Notes: generated by a model from the sequence alone, not told the origin. A DNA stretch of 64,000 nt from Bacteroidales bacterium (GCA_022865305.1 JALHSP010000088.1:16620-80619), one strand, 5' to 3'; positions 53,250 through 63,307 are shown, numbered from the stretch's first letter. Program-made: numbers and translations.

Positions 53250-55346
53250 ATGAAAACAAAAAGAATTTTAGTTGTACTTGCCGGTCTTACTATGATATTT
53301 ATTTCAGGTAATGGGCAGAACTCCACTCCCAGAACCCTGCTTCCAGAGAAAATTATTGATGAACTGATCGGTGAATCGTCAGGAGAAAGGGCAATGAACC
53401 ATATTATTGAAATGGCTGCCTACATCCATGATCGCCCTGATTCTGAATATTCCGGTTATTTTTTTGAAACCCAATATGTTCTCAACAAACTTAGGGAATA
53501 CGGTCTTGAAGGTACGGTTGTCAACAAATATCCAGGTGGGACAACCTGGGATGGAATAAAAGCCACGCTCTGGGAGGTAAGCCCGGGTATATCAAAAATT
53601 GCCGATTACGGAGATCTCCCTGCAATGCTTGCCTCGGGAAGTACAAATGCAGATGTGACTGCTGACCTTGTCTGGGTCGGGGAAGGAAGACAGGAAGATA
53701 TTGAGAAGGCGGGTGTAGAAGGCAAAATTGCTGTAACATCCGGCAGCATTGGAATGGTTCATTCACTGGCTGGTGCAAAAGGTGCTCTTGGAGTTATCTC
53801 GTATAATTCACCAAGACCTTTGGAGGTTCCGCTGGCCATCCCAATCACAGGAATTGGAGGAAGACGTAGCAGTGAAAGCAAGGCAAAATTTGGTTTTTTC
53901 CTTCCTCCAAGGGAAGGCACTATCCTGCGCGACAGACTACTCGGACGGGAGAAGATCACTGTTCATGCTGTTGTCCAGGCTCAGAATCTTGAATTTGATC
54001 TGGAAGTACCTTCATGCATAATTAAAGGAACTGATCCGGGTGCAGGCGAGGTGATATTCTCAGCTCATCTTTATGAGGGTTTTGTAAAGATGGGAGCAAA
54101 TGATGATCTTTCGGGTTGTGCTGCAATCCTTGAGATAGCCCGGATGCTGAATACAATGATAAATGAAGGCAGACTTGACCGGCCTAAAAGAACTATAAGG
54201 TTCATCTGGGCTCCTGAATTTTCAGGAACTGGTCCATGGGTGACTGAAAATAAGGAATTAATGAAAAAGACTCTGTGTAATATTAATCTCGATATGGTAG
54301 GCTTATGGTTAAAACCGAGCCAGTCGTTCCTGTGCATGCATCGTACAACTTTTGGCAATCCTCACTATATTAATGATGTAATGGAAAATTACTACAACTT
54401 TGTCGGTCTGGGGAACAGGGAAGGTCTGGCCGTATCAGGAAGAGGAGGATTTGTAAAGCGTATTGTTGCACCTACAGGTTCTGATGATCCTTTCTATTTC
54501 GCAATCGACGATCATTACGGTGCTTCTGATCATGAAGTATTTAATGACTGGGGGGTTCAGGTACCAGGAATTATGATGATCACATGGCCTGATCTTTATT
54601 ATCATACATCACAGGATATCTCTGACAAATGTGATGCAACTCAGTTTAAAAGAGTATGTTTTATCGGGGCAGCTGCAGCTTATACCATTGCCAATGCTGA
54701 TGAATCAGTTGCTGCACGAATTGCGGGTGAGGTTGCAGGAAATGCATCTGCCCGTATCGGGAAACAGATGGAAAGAGCTATAGATGAGCTAAAAAACGCA
54801 AAAAAGGAAGATTTTGAAACACTCTACAAAAGGACAAAAGGATATATCGAAGCGTCTGTAATCAATGAAAAAGCAACTCTGGCAACTTTGTCCGAACTTG
54901 TCACAAATTCTGCTACATTCAATACTTACCTCTTAAAGCTGACAGAATTGATTGATGCATCAGGGGAAGCCACTGTTTCAGGCTTTGATGGTTATGCTGA
55001 ATTGCAAGCTAAAGCTCTTGGTTTGACAGGCATTGACGTCCAACCAACCATACTGGAAACCAATGCAAAGAAAATTGTCCCCAAAACAACCAGCAGCGTA
55101 CTTGAAAATAGCTACAGAGGAAATACCCAGGCATTAACGAAACTTGATCCGTCAGTGAGGGAGAAATTTCCATTAAAAGGTCGTGGGCTGGATACGCAGG
55201 AACTTGCAAGATTATGTAACGGGAAAAACTCAGCACTTGATATCAAAAAACTGCTTGATACTCAGATGAGACAGGGCGAAACTGATCTTCAGGACGTTAT
55301 TAACTATATTAATATTCTTAAGGAAGCCGGATTAGTAACCCTGTAA
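53250..55346 (+). CDS. M28-family metallopeptidase with PA domain and winged-helix-like C-terminus
   Basis: 698 residues from the ATG at 53250 (MKTKRILVVLAGLTMIFISG, a signal peptide); the frame is open 60 codons upstream. A PA-like domain with VWVGEGRQEDIEKAGVEGKI, then the M28 zinc site: SAHLYEG, GANDDLSGCAAILEIARML, the acid in FIWAPEFSGTGPW, LDMVG and YGASDHEVFNDWG. The last 55 residues (TQELARLCNGKNSALDIKKL) resemble a small winged-helix or PqqD-like domain, unusual for a secreted peptidase. An extracellular or periplasmic aminopeptidase is the likely role. Confidence 0.85.
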   Translation: MKTKRILVVLAGLTMIFISGNGQNSTPRTLLPEKIIDELIGESSGERAMNHIIEMAAYIHDRPDSEYSGYFFETQYVLNKLREYGLEGTVVNKYPGGTTWDGIKATLWEVSPGISKIADYGDLPAMLASGSTNADVTADLVWVGEGRQEDIEKAGVEGKIAVTSGSIGMVHSLAGAKGALGVISYNSPRPLEVPLAIPITGIGGRRSSESKAKFGFFLPPREGTILRDRLLGREKITVHAVVQAQNLEFDLEVPSCIIKGTDPGAGEVIFSAHLYEGFVKMGANDDLSGCAAILEIARMLNTMINEGRLDRPKRTIRFIWAPEFSGTGPWVTENKELMKKTLCNINLDMVGLWLKPSQSFLCMHRTTFGNPHYINDVMENYYNFVGLGNREGLAVSGRGGFVKRIVAPTGSDDPFYFAIDDHYGASDHEVFNDWGVQVPGIMMITWPDLYYHTSQDISDKCDATQFKRVCFIGAAAAYTIANADESVAARIAGEVAGNASARIGKQMERAIDELKNAKKEDFETLYKRTKGYIEASVINEKATLATLSELVTNSATFNTYLLKLTELIDASGEATVSGFDGYAELQAKALGLTGIDVQPTILETNAKKIVPKTTSSVLENSYRGNTQALTKLDPSVREKFPLKGRGLDTQELARLCNGKNSALDIKKLLDTQMRQGETDLQDVINYINILKEAGLVTL

Positions 55347-55351
55347 TAATA

Positions 55352-55446
55352 CCCCCCATCCCCCCTAAAAGGGGGGCTAATTTCTTTATCTATAGTAATA
55401 TCCTACTAAAGAACTACTATTTTACCCCTTTCAGGGGGCAGGGGGG
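55352..55446. repeat. G/C-run double-hairpin element, copy 7
   Basis: CCCCCCATCCCCCCTAAAAG starts it, then an A+T-rich spacer, ACCCCTTTCAGGGGGCAGGG at the end. It lies 5 bases past the M28 peptidase stop and 29 bases from the stop of the convergent ThuA gene. Confidence 0.8.
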
Positions 55447-55475
55447 TTTATCACAGAAAAGAGAGCCCCAAAGTC

Positions 55476-56204
55476 TCACTTTTTATAAACCCATTCAATG
55501 GCCTGTTTCAGTAACCTTCTGAAGCTGGGATTTTCAAATGTAGGTGCATCGTGTCCGCTCTGCAATGTCGCAATTCGGGCTTTGCCATATTTTTTTGCCC
55601 AACCGATAACCGGTGTACTGCTTGTTTCATCGGTAGTCAATAATGGTGTTACTCCATCTTCAACATAATAACCTTTATAGGTCTCGTCGAAAATCTCAAA
55701 ATCCTTAACACCTTTTGTAACAGGGTGTTTCGGACGGGCAACTTTCACGTTGAAATGCAAATCATGGATATAGGAACAGGGTTGAAACTCTTTGCCCTTA
55801 AAAGTCGTGACCTTATGAAAGTATTTTCCACCGATAATATTCCAGTATTCCGGCCAGTCATCAAAGGCACAGATACTGTGATGAAGGGCGACAACAGGTT
55901 TGCCGTTCCTGATACACTCAGCAAATACCTTTGCCTGTTCATCCGTAATTTGCTGCCACATATGGTAAAAAACAAGTACATCGTATTTATTCCTGTTTTC
56001 AGGAAGAAACATATCATAGGCACCGGGCAATTCAGCTATCTGATAAGTTATTGATGGTCCCAGGCTTGAAAGCATCTGGTTGAATTGTTCCGTTTTATAG
56101 CTATGTCCGCCGGTTATGACGAGGATACGGATAGACTTGGAAGGATTTGAGGCTGGTAGCAATACTGTTGTGATAAAAAACATTAAGGATATAATAGTTC
56201 TCAT
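55476..56204 (-). CDS. ThuA-domain protein, exported
   Basis: 242 residues from MRTIISLMFFITTVLL, a signal peptide; the frame is open 22 codons upstream. The class I glutamine-amidotransferase-like fold of ThuA is seen in ILVITGGHSYKTEQF, VFYHMWQQITDEQAK and ALHHSICAFDDWPEYW. No catalytic Cys triad is obvious. ThuA proteins are tied to trehalose or other sugar use, but the function of the exported forms is unknown. Converges with the M28 peptidase. Confidence 0.85.
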   Translation of the reverse strand: MRTIISLMFFITTVLLPASNPSKSIRILVITGGHSYKTEQFNQMLSSLGPSITYQIAELPGAYDMFLPENRNKYDVLVFYHMWQQITDEQAKVFAECIRNGKPVVALHHSICAFDDWPEYWNIIGGKYFHKVTTFKGKEFQPCSYIHDLHFNVKVARPKHPVTKGVKDFEIFDETYKGYYVEDGVTPLLTTDETSSTPVIGWAKKYGKARIATLQSGHDAPTFENPSFRRLLKQAIEWVYKK

Positions 56205-56273
56205 AATGAATAAATGAAATTTAAGGTAATGCCAATTTAGCAAAAAATCTGATTTCAATAATGTGAACACACT

Positions 56274-56389
56274 TACTCATCCCACCGACCCCCTCCTCTG
56301 CTATCGCAAAGAAGGGAGAGTAATACATTGATTATTAATTAATTTTCCCCCCCTTTACGAAGTAGAGAGAGGGATAAAGGGGGTGAGTA
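56274..56389. repeat. G/C-run double-hairpin element, copy 8
   Basis: TACTCATCCCACCGACCCCC and a mirrored GGGGGTGAGTA end; the inner hairpins are imperfect. It ends 15 bases past the porE-like gene stop, in the gap to ThuA. Confidence 0.75.
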
Positions 56390-56404
56390 CATGAGATTTA
56401 TTAG

Positions 56405-58390
56405 TTATTTCTTCGGTGGCTCATAATCTATCCTCATCACTCTGAATTCAGTTCTGCGGTTTATCTGGTGAGCTATCTCTTTCTGTTCTTCATTTGCAAG
56501 AGTGTTGATATATTGTTCTGAAAGAGAAGTTCCGGTCTTAAGGAATGGAGACTGGGCATTTATGGCTGCATCAACAACTTTAGGACTGGACTCACCATAA
56601 CCTCTTGCTGAGAGCCGGTCCGGTTCAACTCCTTTCTCGATAAGATACTGGACTACTGACTGAGCTCGTTTCTGAGACAGATCCTGGTTATACTCTTCAG
56701 TGTCCCGGGAGTCTGTGTGAGACATAAGTTCAATAGTAACATTTAGATTGTCAGTAAGGGTTTCCACAAGCTTATCGAGCGATACCATAGATTCGGGACG
56801 CAGGTCCCATTTACCAAAATCATAAAAGATATTAGGTAATTCTATTGGTTTATCTATTGCGGTGAGGAGAATTGTAACCATGAAATCGCGGCTTTTTACC
56901 TGACCTTTGGTTGTTTCTTTTTCTTTTCCATTCAGGTAACCTTTCTTTGAAGCAAGGAAAATATAATCAACATCAGGTTTAAGAGCAAATTTGAAATCAC
57001 CGCTGGTACCTGTTTCTGCCTGCAGATTTGAACCATCACTGGCAATCAGCTGAATTGTGGATCCGATAATTACAGCACCTGTTTTCTCATCCTTTACCAG
57101 TCCGTTAATATTGAATCTCAGAGGAGGAAGCTCAAAAGAATAGAGCTCATCATTACCTCTTCCTTTGCGTGTTGAACTGAAAATTCCACGTTCATTCCCG
57201 TTTTCAAAGGTGATTCCAAAATCGTCTGCAAAGCTATTGACAGGCGATTTAAAATTCTGAACTACCCAGGAACCATCCGGCTGAGGTGTTGCTTTAAAAA
57301 TATCCAGTCCCCCCATCCCAATTAGTCCATCAGATGAAAAATAAAGAGTCCCATCATCCCTTAAATAAGGGAAAAGTTCATCACCACCTGTATTTATATC
57401 CGGTCCCAGATTAACTGGTTTTGACCAATTTTCACCTTCTCCTGTCCGAGTTGCCTTCCAGATATCTTTACCACCAAATCCTCCTGATATATCAGATACA
57501 AAATAAAGAGAAAGTCCATCAGATGTCAGAGCAGGATGTGCGGCAACCACCGAGTCGGGAAGAATATCAATACTCTTAGGTTCACTCCAGGTGTCTCCGG
57601 ATTTTTTCGAAAACATAATCACGCAACCTTTTTTTTCACGCTTCCCTGCTTCACACCTTGTGAAGTAAAGTTCCTTATAATCGCCCACAAAGAAAGGCGT
57701 TCCATCTTCAAATTCACTGTTAATCTTATCTACCGGTACAGGTGTGCTCCATTTTGATTTCTTATCAATACGACTTTCGAAGATATCAGTATAACCCTGA
57801 CCGGTAGCACCATGTGTTTTATTTCCTTCAGCATCATCACGGGCAGAAGTAAAATAGACTATTCCGAAATCATCGCGCGCGTAAGATGGGCTGTAGTCAG
57901 ATTCTTTCGAGTTCAGATCTTTCAGCTCGTCCACTTTATATGCTTCCGGATTTCGCTGCCATTCAATGGCCAGTTCGCATGCCCTGATTTCCCGATCAGC
58001 TTTCGGATCGGAGGGAACTATCTGTTTATATTTCTTAAACTCATCTATTGCCTGCTGATATTTACCGTTCTTTTTAAGTGATACTGCAAGCCAGTATTGA
58101 GCTTCAGGTTTTGAGTTTGGTGATTTAACTGCAAGCTTATACCATGTTTCTGAATTTTTGGGATCATTGATAAACCTGTAACACTCAGCTATCATAAATA
58201 CAAGTTCGGTACGTGATGCTTTATCGGTCTTTTTTGTTTTGGAATATGAATCCTTGAATTCGTCAATAGCATCAAAATATTCTCCGGCATTAAAAGCAGC
58301 ATAAGCTCTTTCAGCTTTTCGTTTCTGTGCAGGAGAGTCTTGGATCGCTGCAATTATCAACAATATAATAAGGATTGAAAATCTTCTCAT
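56405..58390 (-). CDS. porE: PorE-like type IX secretion protein (TPR, PD40 propeller, OmpA)
   Basis: 661 residues, lipid-free signal peptide (IQDSPAQ). Order of domains: TPR (25-145), PD40/WD40-like propeller (160-425, with GIVYFTSARDD, LYFTRCEAGK, LYFVSDISGGFGGKDIW), a carboxypeptidase regulatory-like (CRD) domain (425-505, NGLVKDEKTGAVIIGSTI), and OmpA C-terminal domain (520-655, IELMSHTDSRDTEEYNQDLS, LSARGYGESSP). This is the exact architecture of P. gingivalis PorE, which links the type IX secretion complex to peptidoglycan. The porE symbol rests on architecture alone. Confidence 0.8.
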   Translation of the reverse strand: MRRFSILIILLIIAAIQDSPAQKRKAERAYAAFNAGEYFDAIDEFKDSYSKTKKTDKASRTELVFMIAECYRFINDPKNSETWYKLAVKSPNSKPEAQYWLAVSLKKNGKYQQAIDEFKKYKQIVPSDPKADREIRACELAIEWQRNPEAYKVDELKDLNSKESDYSPSYARDDFGIVYFTSARDDAEGNKTHGATGQGYTDIFESRIDKKSKWSTPVPVDKINSEFEDGTPFFVGDYKELYFTRCEAGKREKKGCVIMFSKKSGDTWSEPKSIDILPDSVVAAHPALTSDGLSLYFVSDISGGFGGKDIWKATRTGEGENWSKPVNLGPDINTGGDELFPYLRDDGTLYFSSDGLIGMGGLDIFKATPQPDGSWVVQNFKSPVNSFADDFGITFENGNERGIFSSTRKGRGNDELYSFELPPLRFNINGLVKDEKTGAVIIGSTIQLIASDGSNLQAETGTSGDFKFALKPDVDYIFLASKKGYLNGKEKETTKGQVKSRDFMVTILLTAIDKPIELPNIFYDFGKWDLRPESMVSLDKLVETLTDNLNVTIELMSHTDSRDTEEYNQDLSQKRAQSVVQYLIEKGVEPDRLSARGYGESSPKVVDAAINAQSPFLKTGTSLSEQYINTLANEEQKEIAHQINRRTEFRVMRIDYEPPKK

Positions 58391-58531
58391 AATATCCTTT
58401 TCTATTTGACCATAAATGTAATTATTTTAATGAGAATGATAATAATTACTAACGACAGCAACCTACAATTATTATAAATATGTAAGGACGTTGCATTGCA
58501 ACGTCCCTGCGTAACATCATGGCTTGTATTT

Positions 58532-60721
58532 CTACCTGGTGAAGAGCAGCTCCCTGTATTTGGGAAGCGGCCAGATTTCATTATCGACTATGAGCTCGAG
58601 TTTGTCGATATGGGCTCTGATTTCATCAAGGTAAGGCTTTACATGTTTCTCATAGGCTATTGCTTTTTTATAAGAATCTTCTATTATGTTGGCTTTTTTT
58701 CGTTCCTCCACCATGTCATTGACCAGTTTTTTGATCATTGATATATGATCTGATATTGTTACTATCATTTCTTTTCTGGCACCTGCCAGTCTACCAAATT
58801 CCAGGTCATTAAAAACATCCTTAAGTCCTTTTACATTTTCAAGAAGTGAAGTCATGTATCTGATTGCAGTAGGAACTATATGATTGATTGCCAGATCGCC
58901 AAGGACTCTTGCTTCAATCTGTACTTTTTTTGTGAATTTCTCATATTCAACTTCAACACGACTTTCAAGCTCTTTTTCAGTGAAAACACCTGTCCTGATA
59001 AGTACATCTTTTGAATTCGGAGTCAGATAGCGGCTGATTGATTCAGGTACGCTCGCGATATTTGATAATCCTCTTTTTTGTGCCTCTTTATGCCATTCCT
59101 TGCTATATCCGTCACCTTCAAACAGAACTCTTTCCGATTCAATAATATATTTTTTCAGCACCTGGAAGATCGCCTCATCTTTGTTCCTGCCTTTTCTGAT
59201 TATCACATCTACTTCTTCCTTAAATTTTTTAAGCTGCCGGGCTATGGCTGCATTCAGAACAATCATTGCTGCGCTGCAGTTAGCTGATGAGCCCACCGCC
59301 CTGAATTCAAACCTGTTCCCTGTAAATGCGAAAGGTGAAGTACGGTTACGGTCAGTATTATCAAGTAAGATCTCAGGAATTTTGCCTATTCCAAGCTTAA
59401 GCTCAGTCTTCAATGCCGGGGTCATTTTCTTATCTGTTACTTTGCGCGCAATATTTTCCAGCATATTGGTAAGATAAGTTCCCAGAAAGATAGAAATAAT
59501 AGCAGGTGGAGCCTCATTACCGCCAAGACGGTAGGAGTTTGATTCATTTATAACAGATGCCCGGATTAATTCATTATTGTCATTGACAGCTTTAATAACA
59601 TTTACAAGGAATGTAATGAACTGCAGGTTGGATTTTGGATTTCTCCCGGGTGATAAAAGATTTACACCAGTATTTGTTGCAAGTGACCAGTTATTATGCT
59701 TACCGGAACCGTTTATCCCGGAGAAGGGTTTCTCATGAAACAATACCCTGAATTTGTGTTTGCGGGCAACACGCTTCATTATATCCATAAGCAGCTGGTT
59801 GTGATCCACTGCAAGATTTACCTCTTCAAATTCTGGTGCACACTCGAACTGGTTTGGAGCGACTTCATTATGACGGGTTCTGACCGGAATTCCAAGCTTA
59901 TGAGCCTCAAATTCAAAGTTTTTAATAAACCACATTACTCGTTCAGGTATTGAACCGAAATAGTGGTCGGCAAGCTGCTGGTCTTTGGGTGACTGATGCC
60001 CCATCAGGGTTCTTTCGGCAAGCACAATGTCGGGACGGGCATAATATAATGCCTCATCAATAAGGAAATATTCCTGTTCAATACCCAGGGTTCCAAAAAC
60101 TTTAGTGATATTTTTGTCGAAATACTTACAAACTTCAACTGCAGCCCTGTCAAGTTCTGAAAGGGCTTTCAGAAGCGGGGCTTTATAATCAAGAGCCTCG
60201 CCGGTATATGAAACAAATATTGTTGGTATACATAAGGTCGTGCCAACTATAAACACCGGTGAAGATACATCCCATGCAGTGTATCCTCTTGCTTCAAAAG
60301 TATTTCTGATACCTCCGCTCGGAAAACTTGAAGCATCCGGTTCAGACTGAACAAGGACTTCACCGGAAAAATTTTCAACAACATGTCCCTTATCTCCGAT
60401 CTCAAGAAATCCATCGTGCTTTTCAGCAGTTCCGTCTGTAAGAGGATGAAACCAGTGTGTAAAATGCGTTGCTCCTCTCTCCAATGCCCATGCTTTCAGA
60501 CCGATTGCAACCTGTTCAGCTTCCTGACGATTTAACGATTTTCCTTCTTCGATAGCTTTCTTAACCACTCTATATGCTTCTTTTGAGAGGTAATGCTCCA
60601 TTTTGTGAAGATCAAAAACATCCGCTCCGAAGTATTCGGAAATAATTTTTGAAGGTGTCTCGAATGTGACAGGTTCTCTGTTGAAAACCTCTCTTAATGC
60701 ACTAAATCTAAGTTCTGCCAT
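58532..60721 (-). CDS. glnN: Glutamine synthetase type III
   Basis: 729 residues, typical of GSIII, with GIEQEYFLID, RTRHNEVAPNQFECAPEFEE, FSGINGSGKHNNWSLATN and the conserved NRTSPFAFTGNRFEFRAVGS near the C-terminal half. Makes glutamine from glutamate, ammonia and ATP. Type III enzymes are the main or only GS in many Bacteroidota. Preceded by a 400-base non-coding gap shared with the foldase gene. Confidence 0.96.
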   Translation of the reverse strand: MAELRFSALREVFNREPVTFETPSKIISEYFGADVFDLHKMEHYLSKEAYRVVKKAIEEGKSLNRQEAEQVAIGLKAWALERGATHFTHWFHPLTDGTAEKHDGFLEIGDKGHVVENFSGEVLVQSEPDASSFPSGGIRNTFEARGYTAWDVSSPVFIVGTTLCIPTIFVSYTGEALDYKAPLLKALSELDRAAVEVCKYFDKNITKVFGTLGIEQEYFLIDEALYYARPDIVLAERTLMGHQSPKDQQLADHYFGSIPERVMWFIKNFEFEAHKLGIPVRTRHNEVAPNQFECAPEFEEVNLAVDHNQLLMDIMKRVARKHKFRVLFHEKPFSGINGSGKHNNWSLATNTGVNLLSPGRNPKSNLQFITFLVNVIKAVNDNNELIRASVINESNSYRLGGNEAPPAIISIFLGTYLTNMLENIARKVTDKKMTPALKTELKLGIGKIPEILLDNTDRNRTSPFAFTGNRFEFRAVGSSANCSAAMIVLNAAIARQLKKFKEEVDVIIRKGRNKDEAIFQVLKKYIIESERVLFEGDGYSKEWHKEAQKRGLSNIASVPESISRYLTPNSKDVLIRTGVFTEKELESRVEVEYEKFTKKVQIEARVLGDLAINHIVPTAIRYMTSLLENVKGLKDVFNDLEFGRLAGARKEMIVTISDHISMIKKLVNDMVEERKKANIIEDSYKKAIAYEKHVKPYLDEIRAHIDKLELIVDNEIWPLPKYRELLFTR

Positions 60722-61119
60722 ATTTCAGTTATTTTTTTGACAAATATATATGTTTTTTGATTCACCCCCCTGTTTTTTTAATACTTTTTGTATTTTTTAT
60801 ATATATTTTTGTTTTATCCCCTATTATTTTACAGGCTAACTGTATATATTTTGGTTATTTTTCTTTCAATACCCTATTTCCATTGAGGTGCAATAATCAC
60901 CATTAATGATTTTCGACTGATAAAATTGTATAATCCCGGCCTGAATAGAGTTCTTGTCTGAATTAAAAAACACACTGTTTTTGTTATAAACCTGTTATAC
61001 TGACAATTACCTAACTCATAACAAAATATTATCAGATCAGTTTTTTAAAGGAATTTTGTTATATTTGTCGCCTGTATAAAAAAAGTAATAATCCTATTAA
61101 TTAATTAAGAACATATTTC
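60722..61119. other. 398-base non-coding gap between divergent glnN and the foldase gene
   Basis: Very A+T-rich with several T-runs. It should hold both promoters: TATATTTG reads on the minus strand at 60741-60748 upstream of glnN, and TATATTTG at 61060-61067 on the plus strand. No riboswitch-like structure was recognised. Confidence 0.5.
61060..61067 (+). promoter_or_regulatory. Candidate -7 box for the foldase gene
   Basis: TATATTTG (TANNTTTG) lies 53 bases before the ATG at 61120; no clear -33 TTTG at the expected distance. Confidence 0.45.
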
Positions 61120-63237
61120 ATGTCAGCAATTCAATTTTTAAGGGAAAAAGCAGGAGTATTTGTTGCAGGAGCTATTGGTCTTTCACTTTTCCTGTTCGTG
61201 GTGAGTGATTTCTTCGGGAATGGCAGAACGCAAAGAATACAACAAAGAAAATATTATGAATTAGGACAAATTGCCGGTCAATATATTTCATATCAGGATT
61301 ATGAAGAAAGGGTGCAGAGTCTTCTTGAGATATATAAGCTTTCCGGAACTTCAAATATTGATGAAGCAACTAACGAATCAATAAGGGAGCAGGTCTGGCA
61401 ACAAATGGTGAGAGAAAAAATCCAGGATAATCAATTTAAGAAACTTGGTATCGATGTAAGTACTGAGGAGGTTGATGAACTGGTTCTGGGCAACAATCCT
61501 CATCCGATTGTAATGCAATTGTTCACAGATCAAACAACAGGGACTTTCAACAAATCTTTTCTTGTAAATTTCCTGAAACAGATTGATCTGGACGAAAATT
61601 CAAAAAAATACTGGCTGTTCTTTGAAGATGAAATTGTAAAAGACAGGATGAATACTAAATATAACAGTCTTGTCTCTAAAGGATTATATGCAACTTCAAA
61701 ACAGGCCGAATATGATAAAGCCCTGACCAATGCAACCGTTGATTTTAGTTTTATCGTGAAAAATTATGCATCAATATCCGACTCTTCCGTTACAATTTCC
61801 CAGAATGATTTAGAGTCGTACTATTCAATCCATAAAGATAAATACAAGAGAAACGCTCTAAGAGATATAGAGTATGTTACATTTGATGTTGTACCTTCCG
61901 AGGATGATATCAGGCAGGCTGAAGAGTGGATTAATAAAACCAAAGAAGAATTTGCCGCTGCGAAAGATCCCGTTCAGTTTATAAACCTTACTGCTGATTC
62001 ACGTTATATAGGATTCTTTCTTCCATTAAGCGATGTTCCTGAAAACCTAAGGGAATTTGTAAAGAAAGAAGATCTCACGACTGTTTTCGGGCCATTTCAG
62101 GAAGATGGTATATTTAAGGTTGCCAGGTTACTAGATGTTACAGACAGACCTGATTCAGTACATGTCAGACACATACTTCTATCTCCTAACCAGACAAGAA
62201 CCCTGGAGCAGACTAAAGCCATGGCAGACAGCCTTATTAAACTCATCAAGTCGGGTTCACCTTTTGAGGCGCTTGCAATAGCCAATTCAGAAGATCAGGG
62301 TTCCGCACAAATTGGTGGTGATCTTGGATGGTTCCCTGAAGGAAGAATGGTTGTTCCATTCAATAATGCCTGCTTTACTGGGAAAAAGGGGGAGATTGTA
62401 ACTGCAGAAACAAATTATGGGATCCATATTATTGAGATCCTTGCACAGTCAAAAAACACTCGTAAATATGATATAGGAATTGTTGACAGGAAAATCATTG
62501 CCAGTTCTGTCACCAACCAGAGGATATACAGCGAGGCAAGCCAGTTCGCTGGAAACAATAACACGTATGACAAATTCAACAGTGCTATTGCTTCTCAGAA
62601 TCTGAATAAGAGGATTGCCAATGATGTTATTCCCCAGCAAAAGACTCTTCCCGGACTCGATAATCCCAGATCTCTTGTAATAGCATTATTTTCGACTGAA
62701 AAAGGGAAAATTGTTCTTGACAATAGCGATCAGGCTGTATTTGAAGTGGGAGATAAGTATGTAGTAGCATTCTGTACAAAAGCACAGGAAGAAGGTATCG
62801 CTCCGCTTAAAGATGTTGAGAATGAAATAAGATTTGATCTGATGAAAGACAAGAAAGCAGAGCTTATCTCAGCTGAATTCATAAAGAACACTGAATCAGA
62901 CAAAACTCTTGATGATATTGCCAGAGCTATGGGGCTCAGCGCACAGGAAGCGACCCAGATAAATTTCAGATCGTATACTCTGCCGGGGGTAGGATCTGAG
63001 CCAACCCTTATTGCAGCTGCGTCAGCAGCAAAGCAGGGAATTGTTTCCGGACCCGTAAAAGGGAATAACGGTGTTTATATGTTTTTTGTGAACAGCCTTA
63101 CTACATCTGACAGTGAGGATCTGAAATTACTGCAGGAAAGACTTATGACTACTTTACAGATGAGAGGCAACTACGAAGCATATGAAGCACTGCGTAAAGA
63201 CGCAAACATTGTGGATAAGAGGTATAAGTTCTATTAA
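61120..63237 (+). CDS. PpiD-like periplasmic foldase (parvulin, SurA N-domain)
   Basis: 705 residues. N-terminal anchor helix (VFVAGAIGLSLFLFVVSDFF), SurA_N-type helical region with YISYQDYEERVQSLLEIY, then a parvulin PPIase domain (VHVRHILLSPNQT, SGSPFEALAIANSEDQGSAQ, GGDLGWFPEGRMVVPFNNAC) and a second chaperone-like region. Held in the inner membrane facing the periplasm, it would help outer-membrane proteins fold. Followed by a terminator. Confidence 0.93.
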   Translation: MSAIQFLREKAGVFVAGAIGLSLFLFVVSDFFGNGRTQRIQQRKYYELGQIAGQYISYQDYEERVQSLLEIYKLSGTSNIDEATNESIREQVWQQMVREKIQDNQFKKLGIDVSTEEVDELVLGNNPHPIVMQLFTDQTTGTFNKSFLVNFLKQIDLDENSKKYWLFFEDEIVKDRMNTKYNSLVSKGLYATSKQAEYDKALTNATVDFSFIVKNYASISDSSVTISQNDLESYYSIHKDKYKRNALRDIEYVTFDVVPSEDDIRQAEEWINKTKEEFAAAKDPVQFINLTADSRYIGFFLPLSDVPENLREFVKKEDLTTVFGPFQEDGIFKVARLLDVTDRPDSVHVRHILLSPNQTRTLEQTKAMADSLIKLIKSGSPFEALAIANSEDQGSAQIGGDLGWFPEGRMVVPFNNACFTGKKGEIVTAETNYGIHIIEILAQSKNTRKYDIGIVDRKIIASSVTNQRIYSEASQFAGNNNTYDKFNSAIASQNLNKRIANDVIPQQKTLPGLDNPRSLVIALFSTEKGKIVLDNSDQAVFEVGDKYVVAFCTKAQEEGIAPLKDVENEIRFDLMKDKKAELISAEFIKNTESDKTLDDIARAMGLSAQEATQINFRSYTLPGVGSEPTLIAAASAAKQGIVSGPVKGNNGVYMFFVNSLTTSDSEDLKLLQERLMTTLQMRGNYEAYEALRKDANIVDKRYKFY

Positions 63238-63257
63238 CAGTCTTTTCATAAGAAGGG

Positions 63258-63284
63258 AAAAGGTGTCGTAGAGGCACCTTTTTT
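63258..63284 (+). terminator. Terminator after the foldase gene
   Basis: Stem AAAGGTGTC/GGCACCTTT with one T-G pair and loop GTAGA, followed by T-rich sequence. Confidence 0.8.
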
Positions 63285-63307
63285 ATTTACACACCACTGA
63301 TACTCTT

